From: Comamonas koreensis
Lineage (GTDB): Bacteria > Pseudomonadota > Gammaproteobacteria > Burkholderiales > Burkholderiaceae_C
Assembly: GCF_014076495.1 (NCBI RefSeq)
Contig: NZ_CP043575.1
Location: forward strand, 4,216,001-4,280,000
Direction: 5' to 3'
DNA length: 64,000 nt
Within the stretch, counting starts at the first letter, position 1. Each line of letters starts with the position of its first letter. The translations under genes were made by a program, and so were the position numbers. Below are positions 34,667 to 42,995 of this stretch, piece after piece. The notes beneath the pieces were generated by a model. That model searched no databases. It saw only the letters and a program-made list of their open reading frames with translations, and was not told the DNA's origin.

Positions 34667-35206
34667 TCACAGGGTGTTGAGGTCAGGGAAAGGGCGCACG
34701 GGGTTCTGACCATCCCAGTCCTGCGAGGCCGCACGGATCAGATCAAACATCTTTCCCTTGGGGCCCATCACTTCGGACAGCTCGATCACCGTGCCCGGGT
34801 GGTACTCGGTGTCAAAGTAGATAAAGCGGCCGTTCTTGCCCACCTCGCCACTCATCTGCGGCTTGAAGCCCTGCGCCAGCAAGCGCTGCAGATCGGCGTC
34901 GTAATCGGTGGTCCAGTACGCCACATGCTGCAGGCCCGTGCGGCCCGCGCGCAGAAAATCGCGGTACATCGACGGCACATCGTTGCGCACCTGGATCAGC
35001 TCCACCTGCACAAAGCCCGAGTTGGCCAGCGCCACCGAGTTGTGCGGCTGGTAGCGCTCGCCTGCGTACTGGTAGTTCTCGATCGGCACCTGCGGGTTGT
35101 AGAACCAGGGGCCCACGCCCAAGGTCTCGCTCCAGTACTGCATCGCGGCCTCGATGTCGTCGACCACATAGCCCAGCTGGCGGATTTCTCCCAAAAAGCG
35201 GCTCAT
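34667..35206 (-). CDS. VOC-superfamily (glyoxalase-fold) protein in the RLP operon
   Basis: The 179-residue protein has two beta-alpha-beta-beta-beta modules: IRQLGYVVDDIEAAMQYWSE with VQVELIQV, and GLQHVAYWTTDYDADLQRLL with TVIELSEV. Candidate metal ligands are Glu in VELIQ, His in LQHVAYW and Glu in VIELSE; the first-position ligand, usually His or Gln, is probably the Gln of RQLGYV. The superfamily includes isomerases, epimerases, dioxygenases and hydrolases. It sits 30 bases upstream of the RLP gene and probably processes the imported acid before the kinase and RLP. I know of no described apionate pathway with this protein. Confidence 0.84.
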   Translation of the reverse strand: MSRFLGEIRQLGYVVDDIEAAMQYWSETLGVGPWFYNPQVPIENYQYAGERYQPHNSVALANSGFVQVELIQVRNDVPSMYRDFLRAGRTGLQHVAYWTTDYDADLQRLLAQGFKPQMSGEVGKNGRFIYFDTEYHPGTVIELSEVMGPKGKMFDLIRAASQDWDGQNPVRPFPDLNTL

Positions 35207-35332
35207 AGCTTGTCTTTCGTTTGTTGTTAAGTTGGTTGTTGCGTTGGTGGCATGGGCGCTGCCTCACGTGGGTGCACGCGATGCAGACCAAGGCCGGGAA
35301 GCTGGCCGGGTGGCCTTGGGGCCGCAGTCCGC

Positions 35333-37219
35333 TTATAAAAATCCGGTAGAAATCCAGGGAATGGCCGCGACAAAAAGCAGCCCGACAAACAGCGCCAGCA
35401 TGTAGCCGCCGATGGGCCGAATGCCCTCGTTGGGGTTGACCTTGCTGATCGCGCAGGCGCCGTAGTAGCCCACGCCAAAGGGCGGCGCAAACAAGCCAAT
35501 GCCCATCGCGAAGATCACGACCATTGCGTAATGCACCTCGTGCACGCCCACCTCCTTGGCGATGGGGAAGAGCAGCGGGCCAAACAGCACGATGGCGGGG
35601 ATGCCTTCGAGCACACTGCCCAGCACGATGAAGCAGACGATGGAGATCGCGAGGAACCCCCAGCTGCCGCCCGGCATGCTGGTCATCGCCTTGGCCAGGT
35701 CCGACGAGAAGCCCGACTGCGTCAGCCCCCAGGCCATGCCAGTGGCGCAGCCGACAATCAGCATGATCGCGCCCGACAGCGAAGCGGTCTCGACCAGCAT
35801 GGGCTTGAGGCGCCGCCAGTCAAAGCAGCGGTAGATGAACAGGCCCACCAGCACCGAATAGACCACGCCGATGGTGGAGACCTCGGTCGCCGTCGCAATG
35901 CCCTCCACGACCGCGGCGCGGATCACAAAGGGCAAGGCCAGCGCCGGCAGCGCGATCACCAGCAAGCGGCCAATCTGCTTGCCGCTAAAGCGCTCCACAC
36001 CGCCCAGTTCCTCTTTGCGGTAACGCCACCACACGACGCAGCACAGCGCAGCGCCCAGCACCACGGCGGGCAGCATGCCGCCGGTAAACAGCGCGGCAAT
36101 CGATATGCCGGTGACCGAGCCAATCGTGATCAGCACGATGGACGGCGGGATGGTCTCCGTCTGCGCGCCGGTGGCCGACAGCAGCGCGACCAGATCGCCC
36201 TCCTTGGCGCCGCGCTTTTTCATCTCGGGGAAGAGCACCGGCGCAATCGCCGCCATGTCGGCCACCTTCGATCCCGAGATGCCCGATACCAGGTACATCG
36301 CGCCAATCAGCACATAGGACAGCCCACCGCGCACGCGGCCCAGCAAGCTGGCCAGAAACTGGATCATAGCCTTGGCCATGCCGGTCATCTCTATGAGCGA
36401 GCCCAGAAAAATGAACATCGGCACCGCCAGCATGATCAGGTGCGACATGCCCTCATCCAGGCGCCCCACCATCACCACCAGCGGTGTGCGGGTGGTCAGC
36501 GCCAGGTAGCCAAAGGTGGCCAGCGCAAACGAGAACGCAATCGGCACACCGGCAAACACCGTGCCCGCCACCACCAGCACAAAAAAGATCACCAGGTTGA
36601 ACTTGCCCAGGCTCTTGAACAGCGGCTGGCACAGCCAGAACAGCAGCACCAGCGCAGCCACCATGGCCACCGCCGCCAGCGCCTTTTGCCAGGTCGTCTG
36701 CGTGAGCAGGCGCAGCAGGGCCACCACGGCCATCAGGCCCATGCCCACCGGCAGCGCTGCGGCGCGCCAGGCATTGCTCAGCTCCATCGCCGGGGTGGTG
36801 ATAAAGGCCTCCTCCTCCGCGTACTCGTAGGCGGGGCCCAGCACCATCAGCAAAAAGGCCAGCGATGCGGCCAGCGCAAAGGCCTCCAGCGCCGCGCGCA
36901 GGCCTGGCCGCACATTGTTGATAAAGGCCGTCATGCGCATGTGCTCGCCCCGGCGCAGCGCCACCACGGCGCCCAGCATGGACAGCCACAGAAACATCAG
37001 CGAAGCCAGCTCATCGGACCAGACCAGCGGCTGGTGGAACACATAGCGTGCCACCACGCCGGCAAACAGCACGATGATTTCGGCCAGCACCAAGGCAGCG
37101 GCCGCTGTCTCGACGATGGCGCCCAGGCCACGGTCAACGCCACGCGCGAGCGAGGCCAAGGCGTTGTCGGGCGGCGCAGCAGAGTGCCCCGCCAGCGCGG
37201 GGGTTGCAGGGTGGGACAT
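35333..37219 (-). CDS. TRAP transporter permease, fused DctQ-DctM subunits
   Basis: The 628-residue protein combines the small and large TRAP membrane subunits. The DctQ part (to about residue 185) has four helices with FHQPLVWSDELASLMFLWLS and the RRGEHMRMTAF motif. The DctM part has about 12 helices with AVPMFIFLGSLIEMTGMAKA, SGISGSKVADMAAIAPVLFP and PPFGVGYYGACAISKVNPNE. It imports an organic acid with Na+ together with the DctP protein encoded 36 bases upstream. The substrate is expected to feed the downstream kinase and RLP. Confidence 0.95.
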   Translation of the reverse strand: MSHPATPALAGHSAAPPDNALASLARGVDRGLGAIVETAAAALVLAEIIVLFAGVVARYVFHQPLVWSDELASLMFLWLSMLGAVVALRRGEHMRMTAFINNVRPGLRAALEAFALAASLAFLLMVLGPAYEYAEEEAFITTPAMELSNAWRAAALPVGMGLMAVVALLRLLTQTTWQKALAAVAMVAALVLLFWLCQPLFKSLGKFNLVIFFVLVVAGTVFAGVPIAFSFALATFGYLALTTRTPLVVMVGRLDEGMSHLIMLAVPMFIFLGSLIEMTGMAKAMIQFLASLLGRVRGGLSYVLIGAMYLVSGISGSKVADMAAIAPVLFPEMKKRGAKEGDLVALLSATGAQTETIPPSIVLITIGSVTGISIAALFTGGMLPAVVLGAALCCVVWWRYRKEELGGVERFSGKQIGRLLVIALPALALPFVIRAAVVEGIATATEVSTIGVVYSVLVGLFIYRCFDWRRLKPMLVETASLSGAIMLIVGCATGMAWGLTQSGFSSDLAKAMTSMPGGSWGFLAISIVCFIVLGSVLEGIPAIVLFGPLLFPIAKEVGVHEVHYAMVVIFAMGIGLFAPPFGVGYYGACAISKVNPNEGIRPIGGYMLALFVGLLFVAAIPWISTGFL

Positions 37220-37255
37220 GGCAATGCTCTTTCAGGGCGTGAATCAGAGCAGCGC

Positions 37256-38275
37256 TCAAGCGAGCTTGCCAACGGCGCCTTCGAGCAGGCTCCACACGTC
37301 CTTGCCAAAGCGGCCTTGCCAATCCTTGTAAAAGCCCGAGCTGCGCAGCGCCGCGCGAAAGCTCTCCGCATCGGGCTGGTTGAACTGCAGGCCCTTGCTG
37401 GCCAGATCGGCCTGCACCGAGGCATTGAGCTGGCTGATATCCGCACGCTGCGCCATGCCGGCATCGTTGATCGCCGTGGCCACGATCTTCTTTAGCTCCG
37501 CCGGCAGGCTCTCCCACATGCGACCATTGGCAATGAACCAGTAGCCGTCCCAGATATGGTTGGTCAGCGAGCAGAACTTCTGCACCTCGTAGAGCTTGGC
37601 CACCTGGATGATGGGCAGCGGGTTCTCCTGCGCATCCACAATGCGCGTCTGCAGCGACGAGTACACCTCGGAGAACTGCAGGCTGGCCGGCGCCGCGCCC
37701 AGGCCCTTGAACATCGCAATCGGCATCGGGCTCACCGGCACGCGGATCTTGAGGCCATCCATGTCCTTGGCGCTTTGCACCGCGCCCTTGCTGCTGGTGG
37801 TCTGGCGGAAACCGTTGTCCCACATCTTCTCGAACGCATAGAGCTTGCGCTTGGCAATCTCGGCCCGCACCATCGCACCCAGCTGGCCGTCCATGGCCTT
37901 CCAGACCTGGTCGTAGTTGGTAAACGCAAAGCCCACCGCGTTGATGGCCGCTGCCGGCACCAGGGTCGCAATCACCAGCGCCGACGGCGTGAAGAAATCG
38001 ATACCGCCCGAGCGCACCTGCGCCAGCATGTCGGTATCACCGCCCAGCTGGTTGTTGGGGTAGATGGCCATTTCCACACGGCCATTGGTTTCCTTGCGGA
38101 TGTGGTCGGCCGCCTCTTGCGCGCGGACGTTGAGCGGGTGGCTGAGCGGCAGGTTGTTGCCGTATTTGAGCGAGAACTCGGCCGCACGGGCGATCAATGG
38201 AAAGCCCGAGACCACGCCTGCGGCAGGCAGGGCGGTCAGTCCCTTGATGAGGGAACGGCGGCTGAGTTCGGTCAT
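37256..38275 (-). CDS. TRAP transporter substrate-binding protein (DctP family)
   Basis: The 339-residue periplasmic protein has a twin-arginine-like signal (SRRSLIKGLTALPAAGVVSG, ending in ARAAEF). The DctP fold shows GNNLPLSHPLNVRAQEAADH, the ligand-binding Arg region MDGLKIRVPVSPMPIAMFKG, and a central SLQTRIVDAQENPLPII with the helix-capping Asn. The Arg of KIRVP usually clamps the substrate carboxylate, so a carboxylic acid is expected. It is the promoter-proximal gene of the five-gene operon, divergent from the LacI-type regulator. Confidence 0.95.
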   Translation of the reverse strand: MTELSRRSLIKGLTALPAAGVVSGFPLIARAAEFSLKYGNNLPLSHPLNVRAQEAADHIRKETNGRVEMAIYPNNQLGGDTDMLAQVRSGGIDFFTPSALVIATLVPAAAINAVGFAFTNYDQVWKAMDGQLGAMVRAEIAKRKLYAFEKMWDNGFRQTTSSKGAVQSAKDMDGLKIRVPVSPMPIAMFKGLGAAPASLQFSEVYSSLQTRIVDAQENPLPIIQVAKLYEVQKFCSLTNHIWDGYWFIANGRMWESLPAELKKIVATAINDAGMAQRADISQLNASVQADLASKGLQFNQPDAESFRAALRSSGFYKDWQGRFGKDVWSLLEGAVGKLA

Positions 38276-38337
38276 GCTTGTCTCCTAATATTTGATTTGA
38301 ATTGATGTAATGGCACAGATCTCATACTGGAAGATAT

Positions 38338-38352
38338 GCAAACGACTTGCTA
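38338..38352. promoter_or_regulatory. Possible LacI-type operator in the divergent promoter region
   Basis: TGCAAACGACTTGCT contains GCAA and TTGC arms around a CG-containing centre, similar in form to LacI-family operators. It is imperfect and is the only such candidate I saw between dctP and the lacI-type gene. Confidence 0.35.
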
Positions 38353-38391
38353 TAGTCAAACGCACAAAATGATTGAATCTGATGTTTTCTG

Positions 38392-39447
38392 ATGCCTAGC
38401 CACCCAGCAATGCCCCCGCAGCGTCTCACGCTCAAAACCGTGGCCGCCCTGGCGGGCGTCTCCACCGCGACCGCCGACCGGGTGCTGAACCAGCGCCCCG
38501 GCGTGCGCCCCATCACCGTGCAGAAGGTGCGCCAGGCCGCGCAGGCGCTGGGCTACCTGCCCGATGCCCTGGCCGATGCCGCGCCCCAATCCGCGCCCTG
38601 GAAGCTGGCCTTTGTATTGCCCCAGGGACAGAACCCCTACCTGCGTATGCTGGGCGACACCATTGGCTTTTCAGAAAGCCACCAGGCGCCGTTCAATGTG
38701 AAATGCCAGGTGGAATATGTCGAGAGCTTCAACCCCGAAGCGCTGGCCGCCACCTTGCTGCGCCTGGGCAAGCGCGTGCAGGGCATCGCCTTCATGGCCA
38801 TCGAGCACCCGGCCGTGCGCGAAGCGGTGCAGCAACTCGCCGACCGGGGTGTGCCGACCTTGACCGTCATCTCGGACCTGGACAACAGCGCCCGTATCGC
38901 CTATGTGGGGCTGGACAACCGGGCCGCCGGCCGCACCGCCGCCTACCTGCTGGCCCGCTTTATCGGCAGCCAGCGCCGCGATGCGCAAATCGCACTGATC
39001 GCAGGATCGCGCAGCTACCTGGCGCATGAGGAGCGCGAGGGCGGTTTTCTGCAACTGCATGCCGAGCAGTTCCCCGACATGCAGATCCTGGGCCTGCGCG
39101 AGAGCTATGACGACTCCTCCCGCAACTACCAGCAAACCAAGGAGCTGCTGCAACGCCACCCGCATATCGCCGGCATCTACAACATCGGTGGTTCATCCGA
39201 TGGCGTAGGCCGCGCATTGCAGGAAGCCGGCCGCGAGCACCAGGTCGTCCTCATCGGCCACGGCCTCACCCCCGACACCCGCGCCCTGCTGATCAACGGC
39301 ACCATGGACGCCGTCATCACCCAAAGCCACCTGGGCATCATCATGAGCTGCATCCGCATGTTCAGCAATCTGCGCGACCAGCTCGACACGATGACGGCGG
39401 TGGACATTGTGCGGAGTCAGGTCATTTTTCGGGAGAATTTGCCTTGA
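38392..39447 (+). CDS. LacI-family regulator of the TRAP/RLP operon
   Basis: The 351-residue protein has an N-terminal LacI helix-turn-helix and hinge (LKTVAALAGVSTATADRVLN, KVRQAAQALGYLPDALADAA). A periplasmic-binding-protein-like sensor domain follows, with LAFVLPQGQNPYLRMLGDTI, DRGVPTLTVISDLDNSARIA and IAGIYNIGGSSDGVGRALQE. The variant STATADRVLN, in place of STVSRVLN, belongs to the subgroup that includes several sugar-acid regulators. It is divergent from dctP with 116 bases between starts, so it most likely represses the TRAP operon until the imported acid or a product is present. Confidence 0.92.
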   Translation: MPSHPAMPPQRLTLKTVAALAGVSTATADRVLNQRPGVRPITVQKVRQAAQALGYLPDALADAAPQSAPWKLAFVLPQGQNPYLRMLGDTIGFSESHQAPFNVKCQVEYVESFNPEALAATLLRLGKRVQGIAFMAIEHPAVREAVQQLADRGVPTLTVISDLDNSARIAYVGLDNRAAGRTAAYLLARFIGSQRRDAQIALIAGSRSYLAHEEREGGFLQLHAEQFPDMQILGLRESYDDSSRNYQQTKELLQRHPHIAGIYNIGGSSDGVGRALQEAGREHQVVLIGHGLTPDTRALLINGTMDAVITQSHLGIIMSCIRMFSNLRDQLDTMTAVDIVRSQVIFRENLP

Positions 39448-39627
39448 GGGGCGGGGTCCCCCATTGCAGTACACGCGCCAAGCACGTACCTAACTCACAT
39501 ACCTCCTGTAGCTAGAATCCACTCCCAAGTGCTCTTCAGCGGAATCCCCCGCCTCCCCCAACCCAAGGAATGACATGCATCCTGTACCGCGCTTGGCCCA
39601 ACAGCTTGTCACTGAATGGGCTGAAGA

Positions 39628-39633
39628 CCTAGC
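39628..39633. repeat. Left target-site duplication CCTAGC of the IS481 element
   Basis: CCTAGC abuts TGTGAA of the left inverted repeat and is repeated exactly at 40674-40679. It fits the NCTAGN target described for Bordetella IS481. Confidence 0.9.
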
Positions 39634-40576
39634 TGTGAACTGTCAAGAGGTTGTTTGCAGATTTGAGCCTGGCCATCGGGGTAATTCGACCAATGCCGCT
39701 GTGAGGCCTGTGCCAGTTGTAGTAATGCTGCCAGCGATGTAAGGCTTGTGCTCGCTCAGCTGAATTCTGGTATGTCCAACCATAGGCCCACTCGCGCAGC
39801 GCCGATTGGATGAATCGCTCGGCCTTGCCGTTGGTCTGTGGCCGGTACGGCCTGGTGAACTTGTGCTGCACGCCCAAGGCGTTGCAGGCCGCAGCGAACT
39901 CCCTTGAGCGGAATGCCGCACCGTTGTCGGTCAGCAGGCGTTTGATGCTCACTCCAAGCCCCGCGTAGTACGCCACGGCGTTGCGCAGAAAGGCGACGGC
40001 TTGCGGCGTTTTCTCGTCCGGATGCATAGCGGTAAAGGCAATGCGTGCGTGGTCGTCAATGGCCACGAACAGTGTCTCCCATCCCGCACCATCGACCGAA
40101 TCGCGCCGATTGCCTGTGACGCGGTGGCTGGGCCGAACGATGCGCCCGAGCTTCTTGGTATCGATGTGCAGCATGTCTCCAGGCGCATCGTGCTCATAGC
40201 GAACCACGGGCTCGGACGGCTGCAGATCGCTGAGTCGAGACAGGCCCGCACGGGCCAATACCCGGCTCACGGTGGACGCCGAGACGCCTGCGTAGCTGGC
40301 AATGCGCGACTGCAGCATGCGGCGTTTGCGTAGCTCAACAATGAGTAAGGCCTTGGACTCGCAGATGGCTTTGGGAGAGCAAATGGGCCTGGAGGAAGCA
40401 TCGGCCAGGGCTGCTTCGCCGCCCCAGAGGTAGCGGCCCAGCCACTTGCGAGCGGTCTGTGCGGTGACGCCTTGAAGGGCTCCGGCCTGAGAGGCATCCA
40501 GGCCTTGCAAGGTCATCTGTTTGACCATCTCCAGTCTCCGGGCAAAGGTAAGTCGGGCATGCTTATGAGTGTTCAT
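39629..40576 (-). CDS. IS481-family transposase
   Basis: The 315-residue DDE transposase has an N-terminal helix-turn-helix (LQGVTAQTARKWLGRYLWGG) and a second one near residues 95-112. The catalytic triad appears complete: Asp139 (MLHIDTKKLG), Asp217 (LLTDNGAAF) and Glu253 (TNGKAERFIQ). The last codons read LLTVHS; the final Ser codon and the TAG stop are completed by the CCTAGC target duplication outside the element. The frame is intact, so the element may still be active. Confidence 0.94.
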   Translation of the reverse strand: MNTHKHARLTFARRLEMVKQMTLQGLDASQAGALQGVTAQTARKWLGRYLWGGEAALADASSRPICSPKAICESKALLIVELRKRRMLQSRIASYAGVSASTVSRVLARAGLSRLSDLQPSEPVVRYEHDAPGDMLHIDTKKLGRIVRPSHRVTGNRRDSVDGAGWETLFVAIDDHARIAFTAMHPDEKTPQAVAFLRNAVAYYAGLGVSIKRLLTDNGAAFRSREFAAACNALGVQHKFTRPYRPQTNGKAERFIQSALREWAYGWTYQNSAERAQALHRWQHYYNWHRPHSGIGRITPMARLKSANNLLTVHS

Positions 40577-40673
40577 CCGGTTGGCTGTCCTGAGTGGGTT
40601 GGGTGTTTGGCGACTTCCAGTCTCTCAAATCCAACCCGGATGAACACCGGATACAACCTATTGAACCTTCACA
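39634..40673. mobile_element. Complete IS481-family insertion sequence, 1040 bp
   Basis: The left end reads TGTGAACTGTCAAGAGGTTG and the right end, reverse complemented, reads TGTGAAGGTTCAATAGGTTG. These imperfect inverted repeats continue weakly to about 26 bases. The length is close to that of IS481 (about 1.05 kb). A 6-bp target duplication flanks it, and the single transposase gene on the minus strand is intact. The perfect duplication and restorable host gene suggest recent insertion. Confidence 0.94.
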
Positions 40674-40679
40674 CCTAGC
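40674..40679. repeat. Right target-site duplication CCTAGC of the IS481 element
   Basis: Second copy of the 6-bp duplication, directly after TTCACA of the right inverted repeat. Confidence 0.9.
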
Positions 40680-40986
40680 CCCTGTCCTTGGCCGCTCTGT
40701 TGAAGAAATACAGCAAAAGGGCCTGGGCGCAGCAGACTTTCCATCGAACGGAAGCTTGCACATCAAACTGATGGACGGCTCGTTTGTTCAGTTCGAACAC
40801 GCATTCCATGTGGTCAATGCGCAGAAGTTCGCGATTGCGGTCTTCACGGAACACTGCGGCTACCATGTCTTCCCTTTCCATGAAGCCGAGGTGTCCCGTA
40901 TCCAGCGCGAGGTTCTGTTTGTGCAAGCGTTTTAGGGATCTATCCATTCCCGCAACCAATCGATCCCAACGCGCCGGTCGGCTCCG

Positions 40987-41640
40987 TCACATCTCATCAA
41001 TCGCCGTACTTGCAGCGCTACCCTGCGCCCCCGCCAGCCCTTCCCCCGCCTCAATCGCAAAGCGTTCCCGGCAGTTGATATAGAAGCTCGCGCCAAAGCG
41101 CCCGACGGGGAAGAACTCCTGCAGGCGCACCCGCCATTTTTCGGTGTCGACCAGGCCGTCACGCACGGCCAGCCATTGCACGCGGCCGATAAAGACATAG
41201 CGGCTCGCGGTTTCCAAGGTTTCGTGCAGCAAGCATTCGAAGGCGACGGGGGCTTGCACGATGCGTGGGGGGCGCACGCTTTGGGAGGGGGTGGCTGTCA
41301 GGCCCGTGTGGTCCAGCTCGCTCTCGTGCGGGGCCAGGCGGTCGCCGCAGCGGTGCATGGCGGCGGCCATCGCTTCGTCGGCGATGTGCACCACAAACTC
41401 CTTGTCGCGCAGGATGTTGGTGGCGGTGTCCTTTTGCGCGGTGTCCTGCAGCTTGTTCACGCTCAGCATCACCACCGGTGGGTCCTCGCCCATCATGTTG
41501 AACATGCTAAAAGGCGCGGCGTTGACGGTGCCGTCGGCGCCCAGGGTCGTCACCAAGGCTATGGGGCGCGGCACGATCAGGCTGGCCATCAGCTTGTAGC
41601 GTTCGTAGGTGCCCAGCTGGGCAAAGTCGATCTCGGTCAT
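40987..41640 (-). CDS. Flavin reductase-like domain protein
   Basis: The 217-residue protein has the FMN-binding split-barrel fold of the flavin reductase-like family: MASLIVPRPIALVTTLGADG, VNAAPFSMFNMMGEDPPVVM, KDTATNILRDKEFVVHIADE and FECLLHETLETASRYVFIGR. Such proteins reduce FMN for a monooxygenase or act as oxidoreductases themselves. A start ten codons upstream (MPHSDDEKAP) is possible. It is divergent from an NMT1-type ABC importer, a pairing seen where the importer brings in a compound for flavin-dependent oxidation. No monooxygenase gene is visible here. Confidence 0.86.
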   Translation of the reverse strand: MTEIDFAQLGTYERYKLMASLIVPRPIALVTTLGADGTVNAAPFSMFNMMGEDPPVVMLSVNKLQDTAQKDTATNILRDKEFVVHIADEAMAAAMHRCGDRLAPHESELDHTGLTATPSQSVRPPRIVQAPVAFECLLHETLETASRYVFIGRVQWLAVRDGLVDTEKWRVRLQEFFPVGRFGASFYINCRERFAIEAGEGLAGAQGSAASTAIDEM

Positions 41641-41894
41641 GGGCGCTTTCTCATCGTCTGAATGGGGCATTTTGCTTGCAATTGCCATGCCCGGGCGGCG
41701 CCGCCCCAGTAGCCGACCAAGCATGTATACAAGCTGCACCAAGCAGATGCGCTGCCATGCATCTGCGCGTGCACGCCCCAGCTGCATCACCTGGAATTTG
41801 CACCAGGCTGGTGCAGCTACGCACGCCAATACAGGGGCTTACAAACTGGCACCGATCTTGCAAACGACCTTGTATGCAACATCGGAGGCTCCCC

Positions 41895-42920
41895 ATGCAC
41901 AAGCGCAGTTTTCTGAAGACCACCGTCGCCGCTCTGGCGCTGTCCTGGGGTGCGGCCCAGGCGGCAGATGCGCCCATCAAGTTCCAGCTCGACTGGCGCT
42001 TTGAAGGGCCAGCCGCCTTCTTCCTGCAGCCCGTCGCGCAAGGCCTGTTCAAGGCCCAGGGCCTGGATGTGACGGTGGATGCCGGCAATGGCTCGGGCGG
42101 CGCGGTGCAGCGCGTGGCATCGGGCACCTACGACATGGGCTTTGCCGACCTGGCCTCGGTGATGGAGTTCCATGCCAACAACCCCGACGCGCCCAACAAG
42201 CCCGTCGCCGTGATGGTGGTCTACAACAACACGCCGGCCTCGGTGATGGCGCTCAAGAAGTCGGGCATCAAGACCCCCGCCGATCTGGCTGGCAAAAAGC
42301 TGGGCGCGCCGGTGTTCGATGCCGGCCGCAAGGCCTTCCCCATTTTTGAAAAGGCCAATGGCGTCAGCAACGTGGCCTGGACGGCGATGGACCCGCCGCT
42401 GCGCGAAACCATGCTGGTGCGCGGCGATGTCGATGCCATCACCGGCTTTACCTTTACCAGCCTGCTGAACCTGGAGGCGCGCGGCGCCAAGGCCAGCGAT
42501 GTGGTGGTGATGCAGTACGCCGACTATGGCGTCAAGCTCTACGGCAATGTGATCATCGCCAGCCCCAGGATGATCCAGGAGCGGCCCGAGGCGATCAAGA
42601 AGTTCCTGACCGCCTTTGCCCAGGGCGCCAAGGGCGTGATTGCCAACCCGGCCCAGGCGATCCAGTCCGTCAAGGCGCGTGATGGCATCGCCAATGTGGC
42701 GCTGGAGACGCGCCGCCTGCAGCTGGCGATCGACACCGTCATCAACAGCGCCGACGCCCGCAAGGAAGGCTTTGGGCGCCTCGACAGCAGCCGCCTGAGC
42801 CTGATGGCCGCCCAGGTCTCCGATGCCTATGGCACCAAGACCCGCGTCAAGGCCGAAGACGTCTGGAACGGCAGCTTTCTGCCGCCTGCCGCCGCGCTGG
42901 ATGTGCTCCCCAAGAAGTAA
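41895..42920 (+). CDS. ABC transporter substrate-binding protein, NMT1/THI5-like (copy 1)
   Basis: The 341-residue periplasmic protein has a signal peptide (MHKRSFLKTTVAALALSWGA, cleaved near AQAADA). The NMT1/THI5-like motif KFQLDWRFEGPAAFFLQPVA follows, then DMGFADLASVMEFHANNP and AMDPPLRETMLVRGDVDAIT. The family binds pyrimidine precursors, sulfonates, taurine and aromatic acids. It is closely similar to the next gene's product along its whole length. The GGAGG-like box in CATCGGAGGCTCC precedes the ATG. Confidence 0.92.
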   Translation: MHKRSFLKTTVAALALSWGAAQAADAPIKFQLDWRFEGPAAFFLQPVAQGLFKAQGLDVTVDAGNGSGGAVQRVASGTYDMGFADLASVMEFHANNPDAPNKPVAVMVVYNNTPASVMALKKSGIKTPADLAGKKLGAPVFDAGRKAFPIFEKANGVSNVAWTAMDPPLRETMLVRGDVDAITGFTFTSLLNLEARGAKASDVVVMQYADYGVKLYGNVIIASPRMIQERPEAIKKFLTAFAQGAKGVIANPAQAIQSVKARDGIANVALETRRLQLAIDTVINSADARKEGFGRLDSSRLSLMAAQVSDAYGTKTRVKAEDVWNGSFLPPAAALDVLPKK

Positions 42921-42995
42921 GCCATCCACCAGCTGAGCACATCGCATCGCCCCGCTCCCTTTCACTGATCAACCACCACCTGACGAGACCATCCC

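Larger units (their letters stand above)
39575..40935 (+). pseudogene. 104-residue hypothetical gene split by an IS481 element
   Basis: Removing the element and one copy of the CCTAGC duplication joins 39575-39633 to 40680-40935 in one frame of 105 codons. The restored protein starts MHPVPRLAQQLVTEWAEDLA, continues PVLGRSVEEIQQKGLGAADF, and ends with HCGYHVFPFHEAEVSRIQ and VLFVQAF. An AAGGA box precedes the ATG at 39575. The family is unknown to me; the core HIKLMDGSFVQFEHAFHVVN suggests a small beta-rich protein like many short accessory proteins of mobile regions. The insertion must inactivate it, as only 19 codons precede the element. Confidence 0.82.

Noticed and set aside
35531..37495. 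654-codon plus-strand frame antisense to the TRAP permease
   Set aside because: Shadow frame rich in His/Gln/Arg; the TRAP permease on the minus strand has all family motifs.
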